Positions 35,308 through 47,220 of a DNA stretch of 64,000 nucleotides are shown here, one piece after another. The notes under the pieces are model-generated. The model had not been told where the DNA came from, did no database searches, and saw only the letters and a list, made by a program, of their open reading frames with translations. This DNA is from Rhizophagus irregularis (Eukaryota > Glomeromycota > Glomeromycetes > Glomerales > Glomeraceae), in assembly GCF_026210795.1 (NCBI RefSeq), contig NC_089440.1:2480001-2544000 (forward strand), given 5' to 3'. The stretch's first letter is position 1. Each line of letters starts with the position of its first letter. Both the position numbers and the translations under genes were made by a program.

Positions 35308-35530
35308 TCCGTTTACTCTTAATAGAAGTCTCTGAAAAAATTTTAAATTTACTAGTAATTTTACCAGCAATCCTATTGGTTAAAAAAGAAAAAAATTATA
35401 ACAATTTAGTATAACATTTCCTTTTTTAAGTGTAATTTATCTATATATAGTAGGATCTTCAAAAATTCTTAATTATAAATTTTATTTTAAGTTTTCAGTA
35501 ATCTATTTTATAAGTAAGCAGGATCCTGAA
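35308..35530. repeat. second copy of the 26438-26735 repeat family
   Basis: It shares ordered blocks with 26484-26705: CCG(C/T)TTACT near the left, CCTATTGGTTAAAAAAG-like and AACATTTCCTTTT in the middle, AG(G/A)ATCT(T/G)CAAA, and TATAAGTAAGCAGGATCCTG at the right. The text is diverged and has no frame. Confidence 0.55.
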
Positions 35531-36039
35531 AAAACTGAAAAAACTGAAAATAACTGAAAATAACTGAAACTCCTATACAAATTATATTCAAAAAATTATT
35601 TCAAATAATTAATGGTCAATTATTTTTTATTTTAGTTACTTTTTAATATGATAACCACTAATGTAAAATTAAGAATTACATGAAATGAAATTGGAAATTG
35701 ATTATAGAAATTGATTATAGAAGTCATAGGAATTGAAATTACTAAGTTATATATTGCTAGCAAAAATATGAAACAAATGGCAAAAAATATTTTGAACATG
35801 ATACAGTAGTATCAGTTTAACATTGTGTAAATCAAATAATATTTATAGTTTATATATCCATATGATCACTTTTTGTAATAATTTCATAGCTGATATTTAT
35901 TTATTAAAAAAATTTGCCAATTACACTAATTTGAAAATTCAATAATAAATTTAGTTTAATAGTTTAAATAAATAATAGTATTATTTTATTAATATATTTA
36001 TAGAAATATAAAAAGTATTTTTTAATTTTAGAGTAAATT

Positions 36040-36175
36040 TATTCATCGCACGTGCGATGCATCGCCACTTTCCTTTTTTGTAAATTATTTATGTTGATCA
36101 ACCTGCTTATACATCGCCACCCCCCTTAAAATGGCAATGATAAACATAAAAATTTGCATCGCACGTGCGATAAAT
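36040..36175. repeat. short inverted repeat with ATCGCACGTGCGAT ends
   Basis: ATCGCACGTGCGAT occurs at 36045-36058 and again at 36158-36171. It is itself a perfect 14-bp palindrome, and the surrounding bases (TTTAT on the outside, GCA on the inside) are inverted too. The interior holds two ATCGCCAC blocks. It could be a tiny MITE. Confidence 0.6.
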
Positions 36176-37740
36176 AAATTATTTCTTAATTTTATATATT
36201 TTTATATAAAATTTATATATAAAAATTTTTATTATAAATATAATAAAAATAAAAAAAATTGTATTATAAAATATAACAATTTTTACTCAATTAAACTGGA
36301 AATTTGAAATAAGCATTTGAGCCATAATTCAAAATAAGGATACTTAAAAATATTATATGATTTTTATAACATTATTAGTAAAAATCACTAAATATAATGT
36401 AACTGTAAAATTATATTGGAAAATTTAGCTGTATTAAAAATATTTGAAGTTGTATAATTATAAATTTAATGGCACTTCAAACTTAACTAATTTTTTTTTA
36501 AAAAAAGAAAATATTTAATAAAAGCAAATACTGTATATAATAATTATTTTTTTTATTTATCCTTTTCTAATGACAATTATTAGATTGTAATTTTAAAATA
36601 CAGTTCTAATTAATAGAATTCTCTTGGCAATATATTAATAAAAAACTATATAATTTATTAATTTTAAAAATTATTATGATTTAAAAGTTATTTTAGAATA
36701 TTTCATTTCTAGTAAATTATATATAAATAATTAATATAAAAAGTAAAGTGTTAAATACTATTTTTATATACTATTATTAATACTTTTTATAAGCTATTTC
36801 AAGCCAGTCAAGTCTTGCTTAAAAAAGTCCAAACTTTGCAAACCTTATCAAGCTTTATTGATTAATTAATTAATTATAATTTTTGCTAATAAAATTTGGT
36901 AAAGATTTGTAAAAACTTGTCCTTTTAGGCAAAATTTGCTTAGTTTAAAATAGCTTATAAAGTACTAATTATTATATATACAAGTCAAATAAAAGACATA
37001 TTAATATTTTTAAATACAATAAAAAATAATAGTGAAATCATAAAATATCAAATAAAATATATTTAAAAATATTTAATATAAATTCTAATATTATATTTAA
37101 AGTTGTTTGCCTAAACTTTTCCAAAATTTTACAATTAGTTTCTTTAAAATTTACTATAATTTTATTATAGTTTTAGTAAAGTTTTAGTAGTTTCAGCATT
37201 TATAATAAATTTTATTAAGTTTTATTTTTCTTTAGAGTTTCACCAACTTTTTAATAAGACTTTATATAGTTTTAGTAAAATTTTGTTATTTTGGCATTTT
37301 GCTAACTTATCAAAATCTCTAGTCATATGGGCTGATTTGTCTACTCTGTATTAAAAAGAGTTATTGAATTGATTTTCACAATTTTCGTTACTCAAAATTG
37401 TTTTGTAATACCAAAAAATCATCTGATTGATGATCATTTGACTAAATAATAAGTTGAACAAAAATTTACATTTGCAAAACTTAAATTATTAAATGTAAAA
37501 GAGGTGTGAAAAAACCCATTTCACTAATAAAAAACCCATTTCTCATATATATGGAATTTTTAACATATATTATTAAAAAGTAAGTATATTTTAATAAAAT
37601 ATAAAGTAAAATAAAAATTTATATAGTCTTAGTAGCTATAAATGTTTATAAAAGTATAATAAAAATATCATATAAAAGATGGTATCATAATAGATATTTT
37701 CAAACAATAAAAATAATTATTTTATGTCGGAATTTGTATT
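36176..37740. other. AT-rich spacer, no gene seen
   Basis: A/T-rich with stops in all frames. No tandem or inverted structure stood out beyond scattered TTTTAGTAAAATTTT-like text near 37150-37290. Confidence 0.55.
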
Positions 37741-37751
37741 ACCATCTTTAG

Positions 37752-38078
37752 ATGCAAATATATCAAGATTCACTCATCCGTTTTCTATAATTTTAGGCTC
37801 GTTGGAAAGCCCTTGTTCTGGACTTTATAGGCGAAAAAAGAGCTCGCCGATTGAATCATTAGATCCAGAGATATTTACATTTAAAGTTGAGATACGAACT
37901 TTTTAACATGCTTAAATGCAAATATCTTGGGATCCACTGATCCGTTTTTTATAAATTTAGGCTCTTCGGAAAGCCCTTGATCTGGTCTATATGAGCGAAA
38001 AAAGAGCTTACCGATTGGATCATTAGATCTGGAGATATTTACGTTTAAAGTTAAGATACAAATTTTTAATATATATAG
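37752..38078. repeat. tandem duplication, 164-bp unit, two copies
   Basis: ATGCAAATAT starts at 37752 and 37916. Each copy continues through (A/T)TAGGCTC, GGAAAGCCCTTG, GCGAAAAAAGAGCT, GATT(G/T)ATCATTAGAT and GAGATATTTAC, then GTTAAAGTTGAGATAC or a variant. The copies differ at scattered positions. It is richer in G/C than its surroundings. A 60-codon frame overlapping the first copy is not kept in the second and is probably not a gene. Confidence 0.8.
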
Positions 38079-38449
38079 TAAGTGCTAAGAATTATATTAA
38101 TTTAAAAGAAATATTTACCAATTTAAAGTATAATAACATTAAATAAAAGTTTTTTAGTACTCACCCCCAATTTACTGTATATTATATAGTATTTTGTATA
38201 ATAAAAATGTAACAGAATCAATATTTTAATTAAAGGTAGACAAATCAGCCCATATGTTTTTCTAATAACTTTAATTTTTATTTTTTTTAATCTTATAAAT
38301 TTTTATACTAATTATTATTTTTTTATTATTATTATTAATTCCTTATAAAAAGTTTTTATACTTAAAATATACTTAAACTAGAATTTAAATATAATATAAA
38401 TGTATTTTTTATATGTTTAAGATATTCTTAAAAATGCTTAAAATTTAAT
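38079..38449. other. AT-rich spacer
   Basis: No frame or RNA gene seen. TACTTAAA(A/C)-type steps near 38360-38450 recur on the far side of the next element (38920-39170), so the element sits inside an AT repeat tract. Confidence 0.5.
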
Positions 38450-38916
38450 TTAAGACGTAATCCGCCTAAGAACTACAGAAAATCACTATATAAATTCGGG
38501 AAAAAAATTAAAACCAAAAAAGGCATTATTTTGTGATCCGGTGATTGGATTTTGATGATCTTTTTTTGAGTTTATAGCTTTCGATACACTCTTCAAAACA
38601 AAAAAAAGATATTTAAGATTGGACTGGTATATCACAATATAATCACAAAAAATGATTTTTTCCAGGTAAATCTTCTGAAGTTCCAGATAAATCTTCCGCT
38701 GCCTATAAAAAATTATGGTTTCAATTATCTTGTGATATATCAGTCCAATTTTAAATATTTTTTTATTTTGAAGAGAGTACCGTTAGCTACTAATTAGCAA
38801 AGGAATCATCAAAATCTAATCACCGGATCACGAGATAGTGCCTTTTTTTGGTTTTAATTTTTTTCCCTGAATTTATATAGTAATTTTCTATAGTTCTTAG
38901 GCGGATTACGTCTTAA
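38450..38916. mobile_element. long-TIR MITE, about 467 bp, TTAA at both ends
   Basis: TTAAGACGTAATCCGCCTAA at the left and its inverse at the right open terminal repeats that stay closely paired for about 100 bp (AAATTC(G/A)GGGAAAAAAATTA, then GTGATCCGGTGATT). TTAA at both outer edges would fit a piggyBac-like target, but TA is equally possible. There is no coding capacity. Confidence 0.75.
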
Positions 38917-39361
38917 ATATATTTTAAGTATATAAAAAATACACTTATATTGTACTTAAATAAATTTTAATTTAAATTCACGATATACTTATAATATGCC
39001 TAAAATATGCTTAAAATACTTTTAATATATACTTTTAATATACTTGTTTTTTGTTCAAGTATTTAAATTATACTTAAAATATACTTAAACTAGAATTTAA
39101 GTACAATATAAATGTATTTTTTACATATTTAAAATATTCTTAAAATATACTTATTTTAAATATATTTAATAAAACTTTCCATATTTATAAATAATTTCTG
39201 TTAAAGCCAATATCACATGCAATTTTTATCATGTGGCTCAAGATTCTAGCAAACGTAATGGTAACTGAAGAGGTGTATAAAGATTTTTCATAGGAATTAT
39301 AAGTTTTTTATACTTTTTTCTACAAATATGATATTAAATTCTTAATCAAATATTACAATAT

Positions 39362-39535
39362 GGGGTCTTTGCAATAGAAAGGTACGAAACTCAAAAAAAA
39401 TTTTAATTTTACTTTATATGCTAATTATGTTTTTTTTACTAAAATAAATGCAAATTTAATATTAATTCAATTTTTGATATTAATTCAATTTTTGATATTT
39501 TTTGAGTTTCGTACCTTTCTATTGCAAAGACCTCA
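39362..39535. repeat. hairpin element with GGTCTTTGCAATAGAAAGG arms
   Basis: The left arm GGTCTTTGCAATAGAAAGG then TACGAAACTCAAAAAA and the right arm with the exact inverse are separated by about 95 AT-rich bases. Outside the arms ATATG is paired with CATAT. It reads as a small MITE of 174-180 bp. Confidence 0.7.
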
Positions 39536-39540
39536 TATAT

Positions 39541-40740
39541 TCTTTTTAATCATAAAATTACCAATTTTGAAATAACAAATTAGAAAAATAGTTATATTAT
39601 TATTCAAATTTAAATATATAATATGTTAAAATTTATATATATATTTATTTATAAATTTTACCAATTTAAATCACTTTTAACTATATAGATATATAAAAAA
39701 TATTAATTTAGTTAAATTTTACTATCCATTCACTTTATTTATAATTAGTAAACATTTTGCAATTTGTTGATTTTTTATTTGATTTTTTATCTAATTCTTT
39801 ATTTAATTATTCATTTTTAGATTTACTTTATAAAGGCTATTTTATAAAAGGCAATTTCTATGTACACAGAATGTTTAAATACGGATCATATTAGTAGATT
39901 AAAAATGGCATTCAAAATCTCCTTTAATATCTTAAGTAAACTTGCAGAGCAGGTGAAAATACATATATTTATCTGTAATATAATAAGAATAAAAAGTAAA
40001 AGAGTATAATGTCAGTAGCATTTAATTTCAAATTAAAAAACAAAAAATTAGTTTATTAAAAATTATATTTATATGACCTGTGTACAAACACCCTGTGTAA
40101 ACTTAGAAATTTTCTTTATAAAAAATGGGTTAAAAATCAACTGATATTTTTCAATTAATAACTTTAATCTTTTCATTTTAACTGATTAAAATCTAATTGG
40201 CTAAAAAAATTTTTATTATTAAATATTAAATATTATATATAATAATTGGTATTATACAATTATCTTAGTTTATAATAATTTAATTTAAACAAACTTTTTT
40301 TAGTTAGATTTGTAAAACTAAATAAAAGTAGTAAATTAAAAAAAAATTTATTAAAATTAGATCACTGAAATTAAAATAATAATTGCATTATAATAATTAT
40401 ATTTTTATTTTATTTTTATTTTTATAATAAAGATAAGAACTGGAATTAAAAGCTAATATTAAAAAAATGAATTATAAAAATAATACTAAAACTAATAAAT
40501 ATAAGTAAATTTAACCTTTCAAATACTGAAAAAGAAATTGTCTCATTTATTATTTAATTTTAAATCTTAGATATAATAAGATATAATAAAATATACTAAT
40601 ATATGATAAAATTTAAACCCTTTATAATTGAAATTTAAATACCAAAAAAATCTATTATTTATAAATGCTATTAAAGTAAATATTTAAAAATAATTTCTAT
40701 TATATGATAAAAGAAAAAAATTAGAAAGAAATATAAATAG
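39541..40740. other. AT-rich spacer, no gene seen
   Basis: A/T-rich with stops in all frames and no clear repeat. Confidence 0.55.
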
Positions 40741-40742
40741 TA

Positions 40743-40941
40743 CAGTCGACTCCTTATATAGTCGCTCCTGTATAATCACATCATATAAAATTCCCCTTTA
40801 TAAGTACACTATATTTTGGCCTAATATACTAATAAATATATTAGAAAAACCTCTTCTATAGTCATAACATATGACTTTTTTTATAATTACACCTTTTTTT
40901 TCAGTTCTGAGGGGTGTGACTATAAAGGGGCGGGTTGACTG
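40743..40941. mobile_element. pogo-like MITE, 199 bp
   Basis: Starts CAGTCGACTCCTTATATAGT after TA (40741-40742) and ends ...AAAGGGGCGGGTTGACTG before TA (40942-40943). It is shorter than the ~400-bp pogo-like MITEs in this window. Inside are repeated TATA(G/A)TC(G/A)C blocks on both strands. No frame. Confidence 0.75.
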
Positions 40942-41863
40942 TATTGTATAAACCATTAATATTTGATAAGTAGTTTTGTAATGAATATGTAATTAAAATT
41001 GAAGTTGGATCATTTTATATCCAGTTATTAAAACCAATAATGTAATATTGGTAAATCTTCTTGGTAATGCCATTTTTTATAATTATAATTACATGTGTAT
41101 TTAATATAAATTTTTAGAAGATTTTATTTATTATAAAATTTTTCCTAAATGGAAAATTTTTAAGATAATAATGTTATTTTTCTATTAATTTTATTTGAAT
41201 TTAAGAGATGTTAAAATATTTATTTCTTAAATAATAAGTTATCTTATTATATATATATTTAAATTTAAATGAATATGTTATTTGTTTTTTAATAACTAAT
41301 TTTTTACAAAAAATAAGTATAATACAAAAATACAGTAAATATAAACTGTGCTACAAAAAGTTTATTTGATTTTTCTAAATTATTTTTATAATAAATTAAA
41401 TTTATTATATAATACTTTTTTTAATATATTTTATTAAAATTATTAATTAAAATTTTATTAATATACTATTATAAAATATTTTTTTTTTTAATTGCAGCAC
41501 ATTTATAAATTTATTAAAATAATAAAAGTAATACATAATAAAATTATTAAACTATTTAATTAAATTAACATTATTAATTTATAAACTGCTCATCATATTA
41601 TAAAATACCTTATGTATGCACTATTAAATAATTTATTATGCTAAACAGGTAAATATATATGTAATATGTTTTCTTAGCCAAAGGATTTATTGTTTTTGCA
41701 ACTATTATAGAAATATTGCATTTAATCCTCTTAGAATTATAATAAAAATTTGCATTAAAAAAAAATATACATTTAAAAAAAGAAATTTTATATAATTTCT
41801 ATATATTTGAAATTGAGTAAAATAATAGTGCATTTAAAGAAAAAATAAATATATCATATTTAT

Positions 41864-42010
41864 ATATTATTGTATAGGGGAGGAGCAATATCACTTATTT
41901 TAAGATAGTCAATGTATGATGGTTTTAATTTTGCCACGTCAGTGGCAAAATTAGTAACCAATCATACATTGACCTATAAAATAAGTGATTTTGCCCGTAC
42001 AATAATATTA
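41864..42010. repeat. strong hairpin about 140 bp before the recombinase gene
   Basis: The arms pair from ATATTATTGTA through ATCACTTATTTTA, GTCAATGTATGAT and AATTTTGCCAC, with a loop near CGTCAG. Nearly the whole 147 bp is self-complementary. It may be a small MITE, or it may mark an end of the recombinase element that follows. The latter is speculation. Confidence 0.65.
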
Positions 42011-42149
42011 TTATCGTTTGGAACTGACCATAACATTTAAAAGCTTAAAAAAGTTTATTTAAAAGTTTAATTTTTTACTGTTTATATTGAAAAAATGATT
42101 TACAAATTATGCTTTTTTCTCTTGCTGACTCTTTAGTATTTTTATAATA

Positions 42150-43735
42150 ATGCCACCACAAAAATCTCAAAAGTAATATTTATTTGTATTCATTCAGTTA
42201 ATATTTTATTTTATTTTTTTTTTGCATTTTATTAAAGATTTTTTTTTAGAATAAAAAAACTTTCACATATATGGCCCCTACTGAAGAAAAAATAAAAAGT
42301 ATGCAAACAGCAGCTCGTGGCAAAGCTACACATAATTCTACAAGTACTTGGACTAATGCACTTGAAACTTTTCGTAAGTATATTGGATTACCTGGAAAAA
42401 TAGATGATGTGAATTCTAAAGAAGAGTTAAAGCGTCAACTTGTTTTATTTTTTGTTTCATGTAAGCAGCAAAATGGAGCTCGAATATTCAGTACAATCAA
42501 TAAAATCAGCAAGATTTGCTATTGCACGACATATCAACACATATTCTAAAATTCGTCCACAAGAAATTACAAATAAAAATATATATTCTGAATTATATAA
42601 CGCAATTACTGGCAAGATCAAACTTTTAACTGATTAGGGATTAGGTGAAATACATGGTGCAGATGCTTTTACTCAAGATGAGATTAGGAAAATTATTAAT
42701 CATCCCACAATGCAACCAGATTTACCAAAAGGACTTATACGACACATATTTTGGCATAATACTTTTGAATTAACTCTTCGAGGTGGAGAGCATTATAATC
42801 TAAAGATACAACAATTTAAAAAAAGAAAGGATGGTGGTATTGACGTTACATTTTATAGATCTAAGTGTAATTAGAGATCTTTAAGTGAATCTAATTCTAA
42901 AGCTGAAGTAATTTCAATACCTGCTGATAATGCTGTTATTCAAGATTATGAGCTTTATTTTAGTAAAAGACCACCAATTTGTGAAGATGCATTTTACTTG
43001 CAACCTTGCAACAATAATGAAGATAATTATTTATTATGTAGTAAATTATTATTTTTTTTTACCTTTCTTTTAATTTCAAATAGTTGAGTTTACAGGTTAT
43101 TGGTTCAAATCTGCTCAAATGAGAGGAAAATCGGTAAAAGGACTTATGAAAGAAATTGCAACAATAACTGAAATCGATTGTGATAAAAGAAAGTTCACAA
43201 ATCATAGTGGAATAAAAAACCTTAATTCAAATTTCAAAAAGTGAAGGAATTAGTGATAATGATGTGATGTCTGTGTCGCGGCATAAAAATCCTCATTCTT
43301 TGGCTTATTATGAACGTCCCAAGCCTATATTGCAGCAAAATACATTATCGCAAATTAATTCTTTAATTTATAATGGTAAGAAAAGAATTGCACCTGTGGT
43401 TTTAATGTAAAAGTAATATACAATATATTTATTATTTTTCTTTTCATTAGATACATTATTGTCAAATGACAAAAACTGCAAATTCTTTTTCTTCAGCCTT
43501 AGAAATTTTCAATGGTAAGATTTAAATTATGAACTAATAATTCTTATGGTATAAAAAATTTTATTTTTTTTTAGAATCGCGGTCACCACTTCACAGTTTC
43601 AACTCAAATGATTTAAACGAATTAAATGATGATCAACAAAATCAAGAAATTAACGGAAATGATGAGACCATTAAAAAAATTCTCCATGGGAATGTTTTTC
43701 AGAATTGTAATATTACATTTAATGTGAATAAATGA
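42150..43735 (+). pseudogene. Crypton/DUF3504-type tyrosine recombinase gene, decayed
   Basis: Coding text starts at ATG 42271 (MAPTEEKIKSM). An upstream exon from ATG 42150 (MPPQKSQ) with a GT-AG intron to 42249 is possible but one base out of frame. A one-base gain near 42478, TAG stops near 42636 and 42872, and a one-base gain near 43218 break the frame. Three further introns fit GT-AG: about 43035-43084, 43376-43450 and 43515-43574. Catalytic-like motifs are LRGGEHYNL near 42775 (first Arg), TNHSGIK near 43195 (His kept, second Arg changed to Ile), and RHKNPHSLAYYER near 43280 (His/Arg and Tyr). The C-terminus ends GNVFQNCNITFNVNK. Tyrosine recombinases of this type move Crypton elements by cutting and rejoining DNA; several have become host genes. 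Intron content and the lost Arg suggest a host-type or dying copy. Confidence 0.7.
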
Positions 43736-44732
43736 TTTTTATACGAATTTTATTATATGTACACTTATAAATAGCTTATTTTAATAATATAAAGTATAAA
43801 TAGCTTATATAAAGTATAAATGGTTTATTATGATATTATAAAGTATAAATAAAATATCTAAAAATATAGTATGTTATGATCATATGTACCTGAACGATAA
43901 TATAAATTATAATACTCCTTTTAGTATATATAGTATCTCTCAAAAAATATTATATTTTTTATTGATATTATTATTTAAATAAGTCAACAAATATTTTAAA
44001 TGTAATATTAAATACCCTAATTATTATTTTATAATAAGTTTCTATTATTAGTAAAAATTTTGTATAATAGAAGGAGGTAAAGGCCTATAGGATTAAACCT
44101 CTAAAATTTGCAAGATACCTAGAATACTGTAATATATAATATATAATATATACTTAGAAAAAATGCATTTAAAGAGATTAACTGTAATATTAATGCTAGA
44201 AGTTAAAATTTTTATATAACAGTAATATATCTTGCATATTAGCTCATATTTACATAATAATAAGGAAATTGTTTATATAACTTTAAATTATAAATTATGC
44301 TAGAAATAAATTTTGAATTTTTGATTATATGATATGGGATATTAAGTCTACTCTAATTCAATTCAATTTTTAGTTTAATATAATCCCCTTTAGTTTACAG
44401 AAAAATGGGAGAAAATAATATATATAATTAGGCTGGAATTATAAAACTTCCTATAAATCATATGACATGTATATTGCTACTTATAACTCCGGCCGAAATT
44501 ATGATAATTCTGGTCATGTTTTTGTCCCTTCAGATTGTAATCTCCATTGTTATGTTAAACGACTAAGAAAGCTGTGATGAATTTGCATCACGAACTATAA
44601 TACAATTATATAAATGTTTTAATATACTTTGCAACAAAAATATTATGAAAGATAATTCTTTAAACAGACTCTAAAATATCTTTAGAGTCCAATCTTTATT
44701 ATTTACAATTGTAAATCCAAAATTAATTTATT
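43736..44732. other. AT-rich spacer after the recombinase gene
   Basis: No gene seen. AAATGCATTTAAAGAGATTAACTG near 44164-44187 resembles a worn pogo-like right end. CCGGCCGAAATTAT-type text at 44480-44520 resembles the interior motif of other MITEs here. Confidence 0.45.
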
Positions 44733-44945
44733 ATGTGGTATACTGTTAATTCGGTTTATATCGGCCAATTTACAAAGTATGGTATATTGACAAGTCTTGC
44801 ATCATCAGTAATATTAGTACTATATATGTTTTTCTATAATGCAAATATAAGATTTGTTTCATCTGTTGTACTCCATAACGTGATGGCTGCAAACATTCTG
44901 AGTTGTTTAAAAGCTTGTAGGAAAAAACCAATAATTTATAATTGA
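44733..44945 (+). CDS. possible small membrane-protein fragment (70 codons)
   Basis: Open frame starting MWYTVNSVYIGQ with one likely membrane segment (YGILTSLASSVILVLYMFFY) and a Cys/Lys-rich end. Codon choice and composition are less A/T-driven than in the spacer. I do not recognise it. It may be a chance frame or one exon of a decayed gene. See the weakly similar minus-strand frame at 45418-45651. Confidence 0.2.
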   Translation: MWYTVNSVYIGQFTKYGILTSLASSVILVLYMFFYNANIRFVSSVVLHNVMAANILSCLKACRKKPIIYN

Positions 44946-45417
44946 TGGAATAATAGGATAAAGAAATCAAAATCATTAATCGGACTTAACAAAGAAAAAT
45001 TAATCTTTAAAAAGCTTTTACGAAAAGTCAAATAATTAAAATTAATTGTAATAAACAAAACAAAATTGGACCAATCAAGATTTTCATATAAATTATTATT
45101 TATAAAAATTTGTAAACGTAAACAAGTTTCATAATATTATTATACATGCGAATTATCTTGATCAAACAATGCACGCATTTAGTTTATCAGACAAGTTCGC
45201 TTGAAAGTAAGTAGACCAAATTGCGTGCAGAATATTGATATTGCAAGAGATGCTAGCTTTTATTGCAGTTTAAAGTTTCAGTAAATTCCAAACCAATCAT
45301 ACTAATTTCAAAGTGCACTACATATTTAGTGTTATTTCATGCAATTAATTGTTTTACTATAGATCTCATCAAGTTAATATTATTGGTTTCTATTACAAAT
45401 GATAATATAATATATGA

Positions 45418-45651
45418 TTAAAATTCTAATGAATTGTATAAATTTATTCGTAAATAATTATAAATATCAAAAGATTGTTGTAAAGGCGTAAATAAGTAAT
45501 GTTTTGCTGCGGGTATTACTGCGGCACATATTCTGATATTCATTGATACGGCACTTCTTGAGTAATGAAACAAAAGTTGTGTTTCAGTCGATTCGATTTG
45601 TAATTTACATATATATTCAAACATTTTGTAACGATTAACAAACTCCTGCAT
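45418..45651 (-). CDS. possible exon or small gene fragment (77 codons)
   Basis: Minus-strand frame with even composition: KLQIESTETQLLFHYSR, MNIRICAAVIPAAKHYLF and TPLQQSFDIYNYLR. A good splice acceptor (TTGTTATGCAG) precedes GAGTTTG near its start, so it could be a terminal exon, but I found no convincing upstream exon. It lies about 450 bp upstream of the Rac gene and on the opposite strand. The product is unknown. Confidence 0.25.
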   Translation of the reverse strand: MQEFVNRYKMFEYICKLQIESTETQLLFHYSRSAVSMNIRICAAVIPAAKHYLFTPLQQSFDIYNYLRINLYNSLEF

Positions 45652-46103
45652 AACAAATCGAGAAAAATACTTATTTGTTCATTCTTTTATTTATTATAAT
45701 GAAGGAAATACTAAAAAGATTTATAATAAATAATACGACGAGTAAAAAGGTAAAGAATATTCATAGACAAGTCATTGGCTAGAAAAGTTACACAAACTAT
45801 AGACGGAATATAGGATTCTCTTAATCACTGAAAATATCAAACAAAAAGTCGGTAATTTTTGGCAAATTTATAAAAACTTAACATTGTCAATATAAAATTC
45901 TTTGTTATTTGTTATTGTATCCACTCCGTTTTAATTGATTTACAAATTTTTAATGTTGTACTCACTTATATTGTGCACATTAACGTTTTACTTATTTTGT
46001 CGAAACACAATTTCAAAATAAATTAACATATATTAAGGGTTGCAAAAAAAAGTTTTTTCCTTCAAATAAAATTTTCTTATCTAAAAAAAATTAATTTTTG
46101 AAA

Positions 46104-47220
46104 ATGCAATCTATTAAATGTGTTGTAGTAGGCGACGGGTAAGCTCTCTCTTTTTTTCGTAATTAGAAAAAAATAAAATAAAATAAAATAATAAAATAAA
46201 AAAAATTAATCAGAGTAAAAAAAAAAGAGAATATAAATTAAATCAATAGTATGTAATTAGATATAAGAGCTAATATATAATTTTTAAATTAAGTTTATAA
46301 ATGGGCGAGAATGGAAAACACTATTTTAACAAAGTCAATTATTGTTCTTCAAACATTCCAAAGAATGAAAATCACATTTTAGTCTCTTAAATTAATCAAC
46401 TTTTAAACTTTGATTTAGTGCTGTCGGTAAGACGTGTCTTCTTATAAGTTATACTACAAATGCCTTTCCTGGAGAATACATTCCAACTGTGTAAGTATTT
46501 CTGTTTAATCTTTAATTTTTCTTCCAGGAATTCTCTTGAACTAAACAAATAATATATTTATATATTGTGCAAATAATTAGATTTGACAATTATTCAGCCA
46601 ACATTATGGTCGATGGAAAACCAATTAATTTAGGACTTTGGGACACAGCAGGACAGGAAGATTATGATAGATTGCGTCCACTTTCATATCCACAGACTGA
46701 TGTATTTTTGATATGCTTTTCGTTAGTTAGTCCACCTTCCTTGGAAAATGTTAAAAATAAGGTAAGGAGCCTATGATAAGATCTGCAATTTTTCTGTACT
46801 TCAAAAACTTTTTTATTTAAAAAATCTCTCCGATATAATTTTATAGTGGTATCCAGAAATTTCTCATCATGCTCCAAATACTCCAATTATTTTGGTTGGA
46901 ACAAAATTGGATCTTCGTGAAGATAAGGATACAATTGTAAAATTACGTATGAAATCTCAATCACCAATTACATACCCTGAAGGATTACAAATGGCTAAAG
47001 AAATTGGAGCCGTACGTTATCTTGAATGTTCGGCTTTAACACAGAAAGGACTAAAAAATGTCTTTGATGAAGCTATCCGTGCTGTTCTTTCTCCTAATCC
47101 TATCAAAAAGAAGAAATCAAAATGTGAGTATAAAGTGATCTTGAAGGGTTCTCCTCCTTTGAAAGGGTATATATGTACTAAAAAAATTTCCATTATTCAT
47201 TTGCAGGTGTTGTTATGTAA
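46104..47220 (+). CDS. rac1: Rac-type Rho-family small GTPase, five exons, 192 aa
   Basis: Exons 46104-46138, 46419-46490, 46581-46761, 46847-47123 and 47207-47220 join in frame with GT-AG introns to a 192-residue protein, the same length as human Rac1. Residue numbers match Rac: G1 loop GDGAVGKT (10-17), switch I with YIPTVFDNY and Thr35, G3 WDTAGQE (56-62, Gln61), G4 TKLD (115-118), G5 ECSAL, a basic tail KKKKSK, and a CAAX box CVVM (Cys189). [14 protein letters not shown] also matches Rac rather than Cdc42. It is a GTP/GDP switch at membranes that acts on actin, polarity and NADPH oxidase in fungi; this role is known for the family. A terminal Met in CAAX points to farnesylation. The start gives the canonical [12 protein letters not shown]. 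The symbol is by family resemblance. Confidence 0.95.

Noticed and set aside
37724-37906. 60-codon plus frame in the tandem duplication
   Set aside because: The second repeat unit does not keep the frame, so it is not under coding constraint.
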